NCBI GenBank assembly: GCA_963727765.1
Contig: CAVSGZ010000013.1
Coordinates: 62,001-126,000, forward strand
Length of the DNA stretch: 64,000 nt
DNA from: FEN-299 sp963727765
GTDB taxonomy: Bacteria; Acidobacteriota; Vicinamibacteria; Vicinamibacterales; Fen-181
Direction: 5' to 3'
This document shows, in pieces, positions 53,149 to 63,111 of the stretch. Position numbers and translations under genes: made by a program. The notes under the pieces were generated by a model. That model searched no databases and was not told the DNA's origin. It saw only the letters and a list, made by a program, of their open reading frames with translations. Position 1 is the stretch's first letter; each line of letters starts with the position of its first letter.

Positions 53149-54906
53149 TTGGCCCTGTTCCCGCACAGCTTCATCGACGACCTGCGCGCCCGCGCCGACA
53201 TCGTCGCGGTCGTGCAGGACTATGTGCCGCTGAAGAAGTCGGGGGCGACGTGGAAGGGGCTGTGCCCGTTTCACGGCGAGAAGACGCCGTCGTTCCACGT
53301 GAACCCGGACAAGGGCTTCTTCTACTGCTTCGGCTGCCAGGCGGGCGGCGACGTCTTCAAGTTCGTCGAGCTGCAGGAGAAGGTTGCGTTTCCCGACGCG
53401 GTGCGGATCGTCGCGCACAAGTTCGGGATGACCGTGCCCGAGCCGACGGGTGCCGACGAGAGCGACAGCGTCGAGCGAGAGACGCTGCTCAAGATCCACG
53501 AGGCCGCCGTCGCCCGGTTCCGGGAACAGTTGGCCTCGCCCTCGGGCGGCGCGGCGCGGCGGCAGATGGCCTCGCGTGGGATCAGCCCGGAGACGATCGA
53601 GCGTCTCGCGCTGGGATTCGCGCTGCCCTCCCGCGACGCGCTGAAGACGGCGCTCGTCAAGCAGGGTTTCGACCTGCCGCTGCTCGTGAAGAGCGGGCTG
53701 GTGGTCGAGCGCGAGGACGGACAGACGGTCGATCGGTTCCGCGGGCGGCTGATGATTCCGATCTGCCGCGACAGCGGGTCGGTGGTGGCCTTCGGCGGCC
53801 GCGCGATGGAGGCCGAGCAGCAGCCGAAGTACCTGAATTCGCCGGAGACGCCGATCTACTCGAAGGGGCGCACGCTCTACGGGCTGCACCTGACGAAGAC
53901 GGACATCCGGCGCGTGGGCTACGCGGTGCTGGTCGAGGGGTACTTCGATTTCGCCGTGGCGCTGCAGGCCGGCGTGACGACGGTCGTCGCCTCGTGCGGC
54001 ACGGCGCTGACCGTGCAGCAGGCGCACTTGCTGCGGCGCTTCACGTCGAAGGTCGTGCTCAGCTACGACCCCGACGCGGCCGGGCAAGGCGCGGCGGAGC
54101 GGTCGTCGCTGCTGCTCGTGCAGGAAGGATTTCTGGTGAACGTCGCCCTGCTGCCGCCGGGCGACGACCCGGACGGCTTCATCAGGAAGAACGGCGTGGC
54201 CGCGTACCTGGATCTCGTCAAGGGCTCGCGTCCGTACGTCGAGTACCTGATCGACCGGGCGGCACAGGGGAAGGACTTCGGCAGCGACGAAGTGCGGCGC
54301 GAGTTCCTCAACCGGATGCTGCCCGTCGCGGCGCAGATTCCGGATGCCGCCGGCCGTGACCAGTTCGCCGATCGGCTGGCGCACAAGGCACGCGTCACCG
54401 AGGACGTGGTTCGCGCCGAGATTCGCAAGGCCGCCGTCGATCGCCGGACCACGCTGACCGCGAGGGAACTGCCGAGCTTCGGTCAGATCCGGCCGGCCGA
54501 GCGCGGTCTCATCTGGGCCGTCTTCCACGACGAGGACGGGGTGCGGGCGGCGCTCGAACGGCTCGGCGGCGAGGATTTCGAGGTGCTGCTGACGAGGAGA
54601 ATCCTGGAAGTGGCCCAGGGACTCTACGAAAGCGGCGCTGAAGACGTACCGTCGGCGCTTCTGGCGCGTCTAAACAGTGAAGAGGCTCGCCTGGTGACCA
54701 GCATCGCAGCCGTGGCAGACCGGCCGGTGCCGGCCGACGAGTCGGCGGACGAATTGAGGCTGATGCGCTTCGAGCGGGAGCGCGCCGGCCTGCAGCGCGA
54801 GATCGAGCGCCTTCAGTCGGAAGGCGGACGCGCCGAGCGGCTTGAAGAGTTGGCACAAAGGAAAGTGGAGCTGAGCCGGGACATCGACCGGCTCAGGACG
54901 GCCTGA
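53149..54906 (+). CDS. dnaG: DNA primase
   Basis: 585 residues from TTG 53149 (LALFPHSFIDDLRARADIV) with GAAGGAG just upstream, 3 nt after mutS2. N-terminal zinc ribbon CPFHGEKTPSFHVNPDKGFFYCFGCQAGGD (in part CPFHGEKTPSFHV and FYCFGCQAGGD, ~40-68), RNA-polymerase core with FRGRLMIPICRDSGSVVAFGGRAM (in part MIPICRDSGSVVAFGGR), TOPRIM acidic residues EGYFDFAVALQAG (~263) and SYDPDAAG (~304). Makes RNA primers for replication. The final ~60 residues are a coiled coil and not a clear DnaB-binding domain. Confidence 0.95.
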   Translation: MALFPHSFIDDLRARADIVAVVQDYVPLKKSGATWKGLCPFHGEKTPSFHVNPDKGFFYCFGCQAGGDVFKFVELQEKVAFPDAVRIVAHKFGMTVPEPTGADESDSVERETLLKIHEAAVARFREQLASPSGGAARRQMASRGISPETIERLALGFALPSRDALKTALVKQGFDLPLLVKSGLVVEREDGQTVDRFRGRLMIPICRDSGSVVAFGGRAMEAEQQPKYLNSPETPIYSKGRTLYGLHLTKTDIRRVGYAVLVEGYFDFAVALQAGVTTVVASCGTALTVQQAHLLRRFTSKVVLSYDPDAAGQGAAERSSLLLVQEGFLVNVALLPPGDDPDGFIRKNGVAAYLDLVKGSRPYVEYLIDRAAQGKDFGSDEVRREFLNRMLPVAAQIPDAAGRDQFADRLAHKARVTEDVVRAEIRKAAVDRRTTLTARELPSFGQIRPAERGLIWAVFHDEDGVRAALERLGGEDFEVLLTRRILEVAQGLYESGAEDVPSALLARLNSEEARLVTSIAAVADRPVPADESADELRLMRFERERAGLQREIERLQSEGGRAERLEELAQRKVELSRDIDRLRTA

Positions 54907-54952
54907 ACGGCGGGCCGGCCCGTGAACCTCAGGATTTCGAGGAGGACTGCCC

Positions 54953-56635
<1,683 letters not shown>

Positions 56636-56655
56636 GCCGGACCGATCGTGTGTAG

Positions 56656-56675
56656 GCCGGGTCTTCAGACCCGGC
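56656..56675 (+). terminator. Hairpin downstream of rpoD (1)
   Basis: gccgggtct / agacccggc with a 2-nt loop, 20 nt after the rpoD stop, followed by gcttt. Its flanks (tgtaggccgg) repeat part of the sequence right after the stop codon (cgtaggccgg). Confidence 0.6.
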
Positions 56676-56700
56676 GCTTTGCATGATGAACGGCATGAGA

Positions 56701-56724
56701 GGCGCCGGAGATCTATCCGGCGCC
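56701..56724 (+). terminator. Hairpin downstream of rpoD (2)
   Basis: Perfect 9-bp stem ggcgccgga / tccggcgcc with loop gatcta, followed by ttcttcgt. Best candidate for the rpoD terminator. The rest of 56725-56885 holds no gene that I can support. Confidence 0.68.
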
Positions 56725-56885
56725 TTCTTCGTGTACGCCCGGCCGCCACGGATGTGGTGGCTACTCGGCTCCCGTGCGTCTGGCGCCCACGGGCGGCGCG
56801 ATGCGCTATTCTGCTGGATGGCACACTTCAACAGAAGGATGCTCCGCTCGCTAGGATTTCCCCCAGGAGGGAAAGAGGCACATCG

Positions 56886-57323
56886 ATGTCACTCGGCGAG
56901 GACCGGAAGGACATGCTCACGCGATTCATCCGCGACGTGTGGAGCGAGGGACACGTCGCAGCGACGGAGAAGTACGTCGCGGCGAGGTACACGATTCATC
57001 ACGATCCGGGCGACCCGTGGGAAGGCCGCGAACTCGATCTCGCGGGCTACAAGGACCGCGTGGCCATCTCGCGCGCGGCGTTCCCGGATCAGCGCTTCGA
57101 CATACAGGAACTGTTCGCCGACGGGAACGCGGTCGTGATGACGTGGCTGTGGGCCGGCACGCACAAGGGCGACATCCCAGGGTTTCCCGCGACGGGAAAG
57201 CCGATCCGGATGTCGGGCGCGACGGTCTACTACTTCGAAGGCAATCGGCTTACCGGGCACTGGCAGATTACCGATCGCCTGGGGGTCTACCAGCAATTGC
57301 GGCAGGCGTCCGCAGGCGCCTGA
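56886..57323 (+). CDS. SnoaL-like ester cyclase/polyketide cyclase family protein
   Basis: 145 residues from ATG 56886 with AGGAGG and AGAGG in the preceding 20 nt. NTF2/SnoaL fold: MLTRFIRDVWSEGHVAATEKYV (in part FIRDVWSEGHVAATEKYVA), YTIHHDPGDPWEGRELDLAGYKDRV and AFPDQRFDIQELFADGNAVVMTWLWAGTHKGDIPGFPATGKPI (quoted in part: DIPGFPATGKPIRMSG). This pattern matches the anonymous 'ester cyclase' SnoaL branch. No catalytic assignment possible; such proteins are common singletons. Confidence 0.84.
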   Translation: MSLGEDRKDMLTRFIRDVWSEGHVAATEKYVAARYTIHHDPGDPWEGRELDLAGYKDRVAISRAAFPDQRFDIQELFADGNAVVMTWLWAGTHKGDIPGFPATGKPIRMSGATVYYFEGNRLTGHWQITDRLGVYQQLRQASAGA

Positions 57324-57348
57324 CCCCCGCCGAAGCTGGGCGACATCG

Positions 57349-57410
57349 CGCGAGTGGCGCAGCCGCAGACCGTAAGCCGCGATCCGTACGCCGCTGAGGG
57401 CCTGGAGGCC
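57349..57410. repeat. Heptanucleotide repeat after the SnoaL-like gene
   Basis: Degenerate 7-mers such as gcagacc, gtaagcc, gcgatcc, gtacgcc in 57357-57400. It lies between convergent genes. Confidence 0.7.
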
Positions 57411-57425
57411 GGAGCCGAAAGCCGT

Positions 57426-57986
57426 CTATCGGGCCGGCCGAGCCGTGGCTCGGCATGACGGTGAGGCCAGCAACGGCTGGATCTCCCGCTCAAACACGGA
57501 CACATCGGTCTCGCCCGCATGGTGGCTGTAGATCCGCCCGTCGCACCCGATGACCAGGGCCACCGGCAGACCGAGAATCCCCCCGTAGCGCTCGGCGAGC
57601 GCGGCGTCGCCGATAGCCACCGGATAGTTCATCCCGAGCTGCTGGTAGAACTCCCGGACGGCTGCCGGGTCATCGTCGAGAGAGATGCCAATGACCTGAA
57701 GACCCCGGTCGCGGTATCTGTTCTGCAAGTCGACGAAATGCGGGATCTCGGTCCGGCAGGGGGCGCACCAGGTCGCCCAGAAGTCCAGCAGGACTACCTT
57801 GCCGCGAAAGGCGGCGAGGTCGAGCGTCTTCCCGCTCAGTTCGGTCAGCGAAAACTCCGGCGCCAGTTGGCGGGCGACGGTTGCGTCGCCCGGACGAGGT
57901 CCGGCGGCCTTCCGCCAATACGGCCGCGAGAGATATGCGCCGAACGCCAGGGCGACAGCCAGGACAAGGGCAATTCGAGTCTTCAC
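57426..57986 (-). CDS. TlpA/ResA-like thioredoxin-fold protein
   Basis: 186 residues from GTG 57984-57986. N-terminal helix (~3-20) anchors or exports it; then a thioredoxin fold with APEFSLTELSGKTLDLAAFRGKVVLL-type N-terminus (in part FSLTELSGKTLDLAAFRGK) and the active site FWATWCAPCRTE (~70), plus LGLPVALVI with the cis-Pro. TlpA/ResA proteins keep periplasmic thiols reduced, for example in cytochrome c maturation. The next gene upstream on the same strand is a rhodanese-like lipoprotein, 45 nt away. Confidence 0.88.
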   Translation of the reverse strand: MKTRIALVLAVALAFGAYLSRPYWRKAAGPRPGDATVARQLAPEFSLTELSGKTLDLAAFRGKVVLLDFWATWCAPCRTEIPHFVDLQNRYRDRGLQVIGISLDDDPAAVREFYQQLGMNYPVAIGDAALAERYGGILGLPVALVIGCDGRIYSHHAGETDVSVFEREIQPLLASPSCRATARPAR

Positions 57987-58031
57987 CGTCCCCCTCTCAA
58001 ACCGGTTCCGGTCGCCGGAGACTCCGCGAGG

Positions 58032-58496
58032 CTACTGCCCTCTCGTCACCGGGTATCCCTTCTGGACCCAGTCGACGCCGAAGTTGCGAGGGATGTAGAG
58101 CGCCTTCACGTTGGTGAACCCCATGGCCTGAAGCGTGTCGTAGGCGGGATGGACGACGGGGCACTGATGCCACGGACAGCATCCGCAGTAGATCACGATC
58201 GGCTGCGTGCGCGGCAGTTTCTCGACGCGCTGGCGCAGCATCCGAAGGCCGTCCGGGCTCGAGGCTGGGCCGACATACTCAGAGCTGGGGATGTGCGCCT
58301 GCAGGTACAGAACGTAGAAACCAACCTGGAGGACGAGCGGCTTGGGACCGCTTGGCGCTTTCAGGATGTTGACCAGGTCCGTCGGCTGGATCAGTGGCGG
58401 TTCAGCGGCCGTCGATGTGGTCGCGGTACAGGAAACCGAAGCCAGGAGAGCGACCACAATGGAACTCAGCAGGGCGCGCGGGCGGATGGAATTCAC
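58032..58496 (-). CDS. Exported rhodanese-like protein
   Basis: 154 residues from GTG 58494-58496 with GGAGG 4 nt upstream. N-terminal hydrophobic segment LLSSIVVALLASVSC suggests export, perhaps as a lipoprotein with Cys23. Rhodanese domain follows: LVNILKAPSGPKPLVLQVGF, AHIPSSEYVG, then the loop VIYCGCCPWHQCP (~108) in place of the usual CRxGxR, and VKALYIPRNFGVDWVQKGYP. The Cys-Gly-Cys-Cys-Pro-Trp loop is unusual and could bind a metal or sulfur. Co-directional with the TlpA-like gene. Confidence 0.82.
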   Translation of the reverse strand: MNSIRPRALLSSIVVALLASVSCTATTSTAAEPPLIQPTDLVNILKAPSGPKPLVLQVGFYVLYLQAHIPSSEYVGPASSPDGLRMLRQRVEKLPRTQPIVIYCGCCPWHQCPVVHPAYDTLQAMGFTNVKALYIPRNFGVDWVQKGYPVTRGQ

Positions 58497-58554
58497 AGGG
58501 CCTCCCCTACCAAGGTTAGCATCCCCGGTCGGCCCCACGATCGTCTCATCTTGC

Positions 58555-58650
58555 GATCGTGCGATCTTGCGATGTGGCTCACGGGCCGCGGAGCGCGGCC
58601 CTGAGCCTTGAGCCGTGAGCCCTAAGCCTCCTGGCCTTGAGCCCTCGGCC
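58555..58650. repeat. Heptanucleotide repeats and hairpin after the DHA2 transporter gene
   Basis: First family: gcgatct/tgcgatc units at 58553-58576. Second family: ccctgag, ccttgag, ccgtgag, ccctaag at about 58598-58628. Between them is a hairpin gggccgcg-gag-cgcggccc (58583-58601). The end of the repeat overlaps the last codons of the transporter gene. Confidence 0.75.
58583..58601 (-). terminator. Hairpin downstream of the DHA2 transporter
   Basis: Perfect 8-bp stem gggccgcg / cgcggccc with loop gag, located 21 nt after the transporter stop. No T-tract, so terminator function is only likely. Confidence 0.5.
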
Positions 58651-60214
58651 CCGCCTTCTTCTGCCTGGGCCTTCGCATCAACCACACGAGCGGGATCATC
58701 AGCAGGAACAGGACCCCCAGCAGGTGGAACAGGTCGAGGAAGCTCATGACCGACGCCTGCCGGAGCGTCTCGCCGTAGATGACGCCCATCGCCTGCCGGC
58801 TGCTCTCGACACTCTCCCCGCCCAGCATCCGGCCGAGTGACGACGTCGCCTGCTGCACGCCCGGGTTGTAGGCCGTGATCCCCTCCACCAGCCGCGCCTG
58901 GTGGAACTGCGACCGCCGCGCCAATTCGGTGGTGACGAAGGAAATCCCCATGCTCGATCCCATGTTGCGGATCAGGCTGTAGAGGGCCGTCGCGAAGCCC
59001 ATCGACTCGAGCGGGATGGGGTCCATGGCAATCGTGGTCAGCGGCGTGAAGACCATCGCCAGGCCGGCTCCCTGGATGATCTGCGGCCACAGGAAGTCGG
59101 TGCCCCCGGCCGAGAGATCGAGGCTCCCGTAGCCGAAGAACGCCACGCTCGCGAGGACCAGGCCACTCATCAGCAGGATCCGCGGGTCGAACCGTCGGCC
59201 GAGGAGGATGCCGGTGATCGGCAGGAGCGCCACCGTGCCAATCCCGCGCGGCGAGGTCCACATCCCCGCAGTGACGGCCGGGAAGCCGAGCAGCTCCTGC
59301 ATGAACAAGGGCAGCAGCACAAGACTGCCGAAGAGCACGAAGCCCAGCACGCCGCCGATGAACGTCCCGGTCGTAAATGTCGTGTGGCGGAACAGGTGGA
59401 AGTCGACGATGGGCTCGCGGGTCCTGATCTCCCGGATGACGAACGCCGTCAATCCGACGATTGCGGCGACGAGCAGCGTGACGATCATGTCGGAGGCGAA
59501 CCAGTCCGCCTCCTGCCCCTTGTCGAGCATGATCTGGAAGGCGCCCATGCCCACGGCGAGCAGGCCGAGCCCCCACGCGTCCACGTGCCTCGAGACCCGG
59601 CGCATGTAGGGCGGGTCGGTGATGAGGTAGTACATCATCACCAGGCTGGCCATGCCGACCGGGAGGTTCACGTAGAACACCCAGCGCCACGAGTAGTTGT
59701 CGGTCAGCCAGCCGCCGATGGTCGGCCCGAGGATTGGGAGGGCGATCATCCCGAGCCCCCAGAACGCCATCGCCTTGCCCCGCTCCTCCACCGGGAACGC
59801 CTCGAGGAGCACGGCTTGCGACAGCGGGACCAGGCCGCCGCCGGTGATCCCCTGCACGACCCGGAAGAAGATCAGCCAGCCGAGCGTCGGGGCGATGCCG
59901 CACAGCAGGCTCGACAGCGTGAACCCGGTGACGACGGTCATCAGCAGCCGCTTTCGCCCGAAGTAGCTGGCCAGCCAGCCGCTGATGGGAAGGATGATGG
60001 CCGCGGCCACGATGTAGGAGGTCAGGACCCAGGTGGCCTCGTCGACGGTGGCCGACAGCGAGCCCGCGATGTGGCGCAGGCTGACGTTGACGACCGTCGT
60101 GTCGAGCATCTCCATCGCCGCGCTCAGCATGACGGCGATCGCCGGCAGCCAGCGTCCGTGCTGGTGCGGGTGGGCGAGATCGTTCAGTGCAGGGTCTTCC
60201 GCCACAGAGGTCAT
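58622..60214 (-). CDS. MFS multidrug efflux transporter, DHA2 (EmrB/QacA) family
   Basis: 530 residues with 14 predicted membrane helices. First helix segment has MLDTTVVNVSLRHIAG (~37) and the DHA2 motif; YIVAAAIILPISGWLASYFGRKRLL (in part GWLASYFGRKRLLM, ~82) carries the MFS motif A; RVVQGITGGGLVPLSQA (~119). Proton-coupled export of drugs or lipophilic compounds is the family role. The C-terminal 20 residues are basic. TATAAT directly abuts the ATG at 60214, so a start slightly further in may be used. No EmrA-type adaptor next to it. Confidence 0.9.
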   Translation of the reverse strand: MTSVAEDPALNDLAHPHQHGRWLPAIAVMLSAAMEMLDTTVVNVSLRHIAGSLSATVDEATWVLTSYIVAAAIILPISGWLASYFGRKRLLMTVVTGFTLSSLLCGIAPTLGWLIFFRVVQGITGGGLVPLSQAVLLEAFPVEERGKAMAFWGLGMIALPILGPTIGGWLTDNYSWRWVFYVNLPVGMASLVMMYYLITDPPYMRRVSRHVDAWGLGLLAVGMGAFQIMLDKGQEADWFASDMIVTLLVAAIVGLTAFVIREIRTREPIVDFHLFRHTTFTTGTFIGGVLGFVLFGSLVLLPLFMQELLGFPAVTAGMWTSPRGIGTVALLPITGILLGRRFDPRILLMSGLVLASVAFFGYGSLDLSAGGTDFLWPQIIQGAGLAMVFTPLTTIAMDPIPLESMGFATALYSLIRNMGSSMGISFVTTELARRSQFHQARLVEGITAYNPGVQQATSSLGRMLGGESVESSRQAMGVIYGETLRQASVMSFLDLFHLLGVLFLLMIPLVWLMRRPRQKKAGPRAQGQEA

Positions 60215-60269
60215 ATTATAGTCAAGGAGTTCCTGGTGTTCGCCGGCGTCGCGAGCGCGTGAGGTGAGG

Positions 60270-61289
60270 ATGTCGATCGGAATCGAGGTCGAGAGGCTGT
60301 CGAAAGTCTACACGTCGCCGCCCGCGGCGGCCGCCGCCCGCCCCGGCGGTTTCTCGCCGTGGAGGTTCGCCAGGCGCAACACCTCGTCCTACCGGGTGGT
60401 GGCCGTCGACGACCTGTCGCTCGAGATCAGGCCCGGCGAGGTCTTCGGCCTGCTCGGGCCGAACGGCGCCGGCAAGTCCACGACGGTTGGCATCCTGACG
60501 ACGATGGTCAGGCCGACCGCGGGCGACGCGCGCATCGGGCCGCACAGCGTCACGCGCGAGCGCGTGGCGGTCAAGCGACTGATCGGCGTCGTCCCCCAGC
60601 GGCCCAACGTCGACCGCAGCCTCACGGCGCGGGAGGTGCTGACCTACCACGCCGCCTACTTCAACGTGCCGGCCGCCGAGCGCGAGCGGCGCGCGACCCA
60701 CCTGCTCGAGCGGTTCCAGCTCTCGGACCGGGCTCACCAGCTGGTTCACGGCTTCTCGGGGGGGATGCTGCAGCGGCTGTCGATCGCCCGCGCGATGATG
60801 CACGACCCGTCGGTGCTGTTTCTCGACGAGCCGAGCGCCGGCCTCGACCCGCAGACGCGCATCCTGCTCTGGGACATGGTCCGCGACTACAACGCGCGCG
60901 GGAAGACAATCCTGCTGACCACGCACAACATGGACGAAGCCGACGCGCTGTGCGCGCGGATCGCCATTGTCGATCACGGGCGCGTCATCGCGCTCGGGTC
61001 GCCCGACGAGCTGAAGCGGTCGATCCCCGGCGGCTACGTGCTGCAGCTGCAGTTCGAGGCGATGCCCGAGGCGCTCTCCGATCACCTGCAGCAGTTGCCG
61101 GGCGTCACCGAGTTCAGGAGGTCCGGCGAGTCCGGGGCCGAGGTGTTCGCCGACCGCGGCGGCCCGCTGGTCGCCGAGATCGTCAACGCCGCCGTGCAGC
61201 GCGGCATCGGCGTCCGCGACATCCACATCTCCGAACCGAGCCTCGAGAACCTCTTCCTGCACCACACCGGACGGAGCCTTCGCCAGTGA
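60270..61289 (+). CDS. ABC-2-type exporter ATP-binding protein
   Basis: 339 residues from ATG 60270 (GAGGTGAGG immediately upstream; GTG 60264 is an alternative). Between the first strand (LSKVYTS) and AVDDLSLEIRPGE lies an unusual insert of ~25 residues with PPAAAAARPGG. Walker A GLLGPNGAGKSTTVG (~70), signature FSGGMLQRLSIARAM (~165), Walker B VLFLDEPSAGLDP (~186) and the switch His in LLTTHNMDEAD (~215). The C-terminal ~80 residues are a DUF4162-like accessory domain. Coupled to the permease by a GTGA overlap. Confidence 0.93.
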   Translation: MSIGIEVERLSKVYTSPPAAAAARPGGFSPWRFARRNTSSYRVVAVDDLSLEIRPGEVFGLLGPNGAGKSTTVGILTTMVRPTAGDARIGPHSVTRERVAVKRLIGVVPQRPNVDRSLTAREVLTYHAAYFNVPAAERERRATHLLERFQLSDRAHQLVHGFSGGMLQRLSIARAMMHDPSVLFLDEPSAGLDPQTRILLWDMVRDYNARGKTILLTTHNMDEADALCARIAIVDHGRVIALGSPDELKRSIPGGYVLQLQFEAMPEALSDHLQQLPGVTEFRRSGESGAEVFADRGGPLVAEIVNAAVQRGIGVRDIHISEPSLENLFLHHTGRSLRQ

Positions 61290-62053
61290 ACCTCCACGCC
61301 CTGCTCGCCATGCTCGCGCGCGACGCGCACGTCGCCCGCCGCAATTTCATCCCGCTGCTGCTGCAGACGCTGCTCCAGCCGATCCTGTTCGTCTTCGTCT
61401 TTGGCAAGATACTCACGACGAGCGGATTCATGCGCGCCGACTACCGGCTGTTGCTGCTGCCGGGCATCATCGCCATCAGCATGATGATGTCGGGGATCCA
61501 GGGCGTGGCGATGCCGCTGCTCGCCGAATTCCAGTGGACGAGGGAGATCGAGGACCGGCTGCTCGCCCCGATCGAAATCGAGTGGGTGGCGATCGGCAAG
61601 GTGATCGCCGGGACCATCCAGGCGCTGGTGGCGGGCCTGGTGGTCATCCCGGCCGCCTGGGTGGTGATGGGCGGGCTCGGCCTGAGCGGCGATCACGTCC
61701 TGTTGTTCGCCGTGCTCGCGCTGCTCGTCGCGTGGATGGCCGCGTCGATCGGCCTCGCGCTCGGCTGCACGGTGGGGCAGACGAACATCGGCCTGATGTT
61801 CAGCCTCGTCATCGCGCCGATGATCTTCTTCGGCTGCACCTACTACCCGTGGAAGGCGCTCGACGCGTTCCCGGTGCTCCAGCGTCTGGTCCTGGTCAAC
61901 CCGATGGTCTTCGCGAGCGAGGGGCTGCGCGCCGCGCTGGTGCCGGCCTTTCCGCACCTGTCGGCGACGGCGGTGCTGGTGGCGTTGGTCGGCTTCAACG
62001 CGGCGTTCCTCGGAATCGGCATGCGGCAGTTCCGGAGGAAGGCCGTGTCGTGA
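61286..62053 (+). CDS. ABC-2-type transporter permease
   Basis: 255 residues from GTG 61286. Six membrane segments of the ABC-2 type (ARRNFIPLLLQTLLQPILFVFVFGKIL region, in part LLLQTLLQPILFVFVFGKIL; then ~50-75, 105-130, 140-165, 172-190 and 225-245). The EFQWTREIEDRLLAPI loop (~83) and FGCTYYPWKAL (~184) are usual in this family. With the ATPase it forms a drug or polysaccharide exporter of the NodI/J-DrrAB kind; NodJ/KpsM-like resemblance does not fix the substrate. Confidence 0.9.
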   Translation: MNLHALLAMLARDAHVARRNFIPLLLQTLLQPILFVFVFGKILTTSGFMRADYRLLLLPGIIAISMMMSGIQGVAMPLLAEFQWTREIEDRLLAPIEIEWVAIGKVIAGTIQALVAGLVVIPAAWVVMGGLGLSGDHVLLFAVLALLVAWMAASIGLALGCTVGQTNIGLMFSLVIAPMIFFGCTYYPWKALDAFPVLQRLVLVNPMVFASEGLRAALVPAFPHLSATAVLVALVGFNAAFLGIGMRQFRRKAVS

Positions 62054-62159
62054 GACCACCGCCGCCCGGCCCGGTTTCTTTTGGCGGCAGCGGCGGCACG
62101 AGGTAGACTGGTCGCTGGCCGGCCCCCGGCCGGTCGGGCGATCGGCGCCGGATCATCTT

Positions 62160-62235
62160 GGGCCCATAGCTCAGCGGTCAGAGCCGCCGGCTCATAACCG
62201 GCCTGTCCCAGGTTCGAATCCTGGTGGGCCCACCA
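62160..62235 (+). tRNA. tRNA with CAT anticodon (Met elongator or Ile2)
   Basis: 76 nt including encoded CCA. Acceptor GGGCCCA / TGGGCCC (7 pairs), D-arm GCTC-AGCGGTCA-GAGC, anticodon arm GCCGG-CTCATAA-CCGGC, T-arm CCAGG-TTCGAAT-CCTGG. The G1-C72 pair excludes the initiator tRNA. Whether it is tRNA-Met or the lysidine-modified tRNA-Ile2 (AUA reader) cannot be settled by eye. A strong terminator follows at 62321. Confidence 0.95.
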
Positions 62236-62320
62236 GCACCAGCATGCCAGACACGCCAGACCTCTCGCGCAGTCCGAAACGCCGCACCGAGCGGCCCGAA
62301 CATGGGTGCGCCCCTCTACC

Positions 62321-62351
62321 AAGGCTCCGCGTCGCGGGGCCTTTTCTTTTT
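62321..62351 (+). terminator. Rho-independent terminator of the tRNA gene
   Basis: Stem aaggctccg / cggggcctt (one G-T wobble), loop cgtcg, then ttttctttttg. Confidence 0.85.
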
Positions 62352-62366
62352 GAGCACTGATGCCGC

Positions 62367-63111
62367 ATGGACGCTGACCTCGAACGCCTCATCCGCCTCC
62401 AGCAGATCGATCTCGCCGCCGAAGCGGCTCGCAAACGCATCGCCGACCACCCAACGCTCGTCCAGTCGCTCGACGCCAGGCTGTCCTCGGCCACCGAGGC
62501 GCTCGATGCCGCCAAGGCCAAGGTCGCCGAGAACCAGGCGGGCCGCCGCGCCATCGAGAAGGACCTCGCGACGATCCAGGCGCGACTGAGCAAGTTCAAG
62601 GACCAGCTGATGGAGGTCAAGACCAACAAGGAATACACGGCGATGCTCAAGGAAATCGAGGCCGCGCAGAACGAGGTGCGCCGCCTGGAGGACCTCATTC
62701 TCGAGCGCATGCTGGAGCACGACGACCTGGCGGCCCGGCAGAAGGCCGCCGAGTCGCGGCTCTCCGCCGACAAGGCGGCGGTGGCTGCCGAGCGCACAAC
62801 GGTCGAAGCGGAAACGGTCTCGGCTCGAGCGCGAGCTCGAGGAGACGATTTCGGCCCGCGTCCGCGTGGTGGCCGACGTGTCGGCGACCGTGCTGTCGAT
62901 TTACGAAACCGTGCGCGAGCGGCGCGGCACGGCGGTCGTGGAGATCAAGGGGGGCTACTGCAGCGCCTGCCACGTCCGGATTCGGCCCCAGGCTGCCAAT
63001 GAGCTCAGGCGCAACCAGATGATCTTCCAGTGCGAGAGCTGCAAGCGGATCCTCTACTTCCCGCCCCAGGGCCCGACGCCGGCCGGACAGGCCGACGGAG
63101 TCGATTGCTGA
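62367..63111 (+). CDS. C4-type zinc-ribbon coiled-coil protein (one frame break)
   Basis: Two frames join into one ~247-residue protein. Part 1 (from ATG 62367) is a long coiled coil: LIRLQQIDLAAEAARKRIAD, SKFKDQLMEVKTNKEYTAML. The frame breaks near 62816; dropping one G gives ETSRLERELEETISARVRVV and continues into part 2. Part 2 ends in the zinc ribbon GGYCSACHVRIRPQ ... FQCESCKRILYF. This is the PF02591-type family (CT398/HP0958-like), linked in some bacteria to RNA or flagellar-protein stability; no role is certain. RNase HI starts at its stop codon (TGATG). Confidence 0.87.

Noticed and set aside
50503..54528. A 1,341-codon open frame on the minus strand opposite mutS2 and dnaG
   Set aside because: It mirrors two well-conserved genes, has Arg/Asp/His-rich composition typical of antisense frames at high GC, and shows no domain.
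60214..60225. Leaderless promoter of the DHA2 transporter
   Set aside because: TATAAT touches the ATG with no spacing, so it does not fit the 6-nt geometry of the four other genes; it may be coincidence or the true start is further in.
62160..62235. Initiator tRNA-fMet
   Set aside because: The first acceptor pair is G-C, whereas bacterial initiator tRNA has an unpaired 1-72 position.
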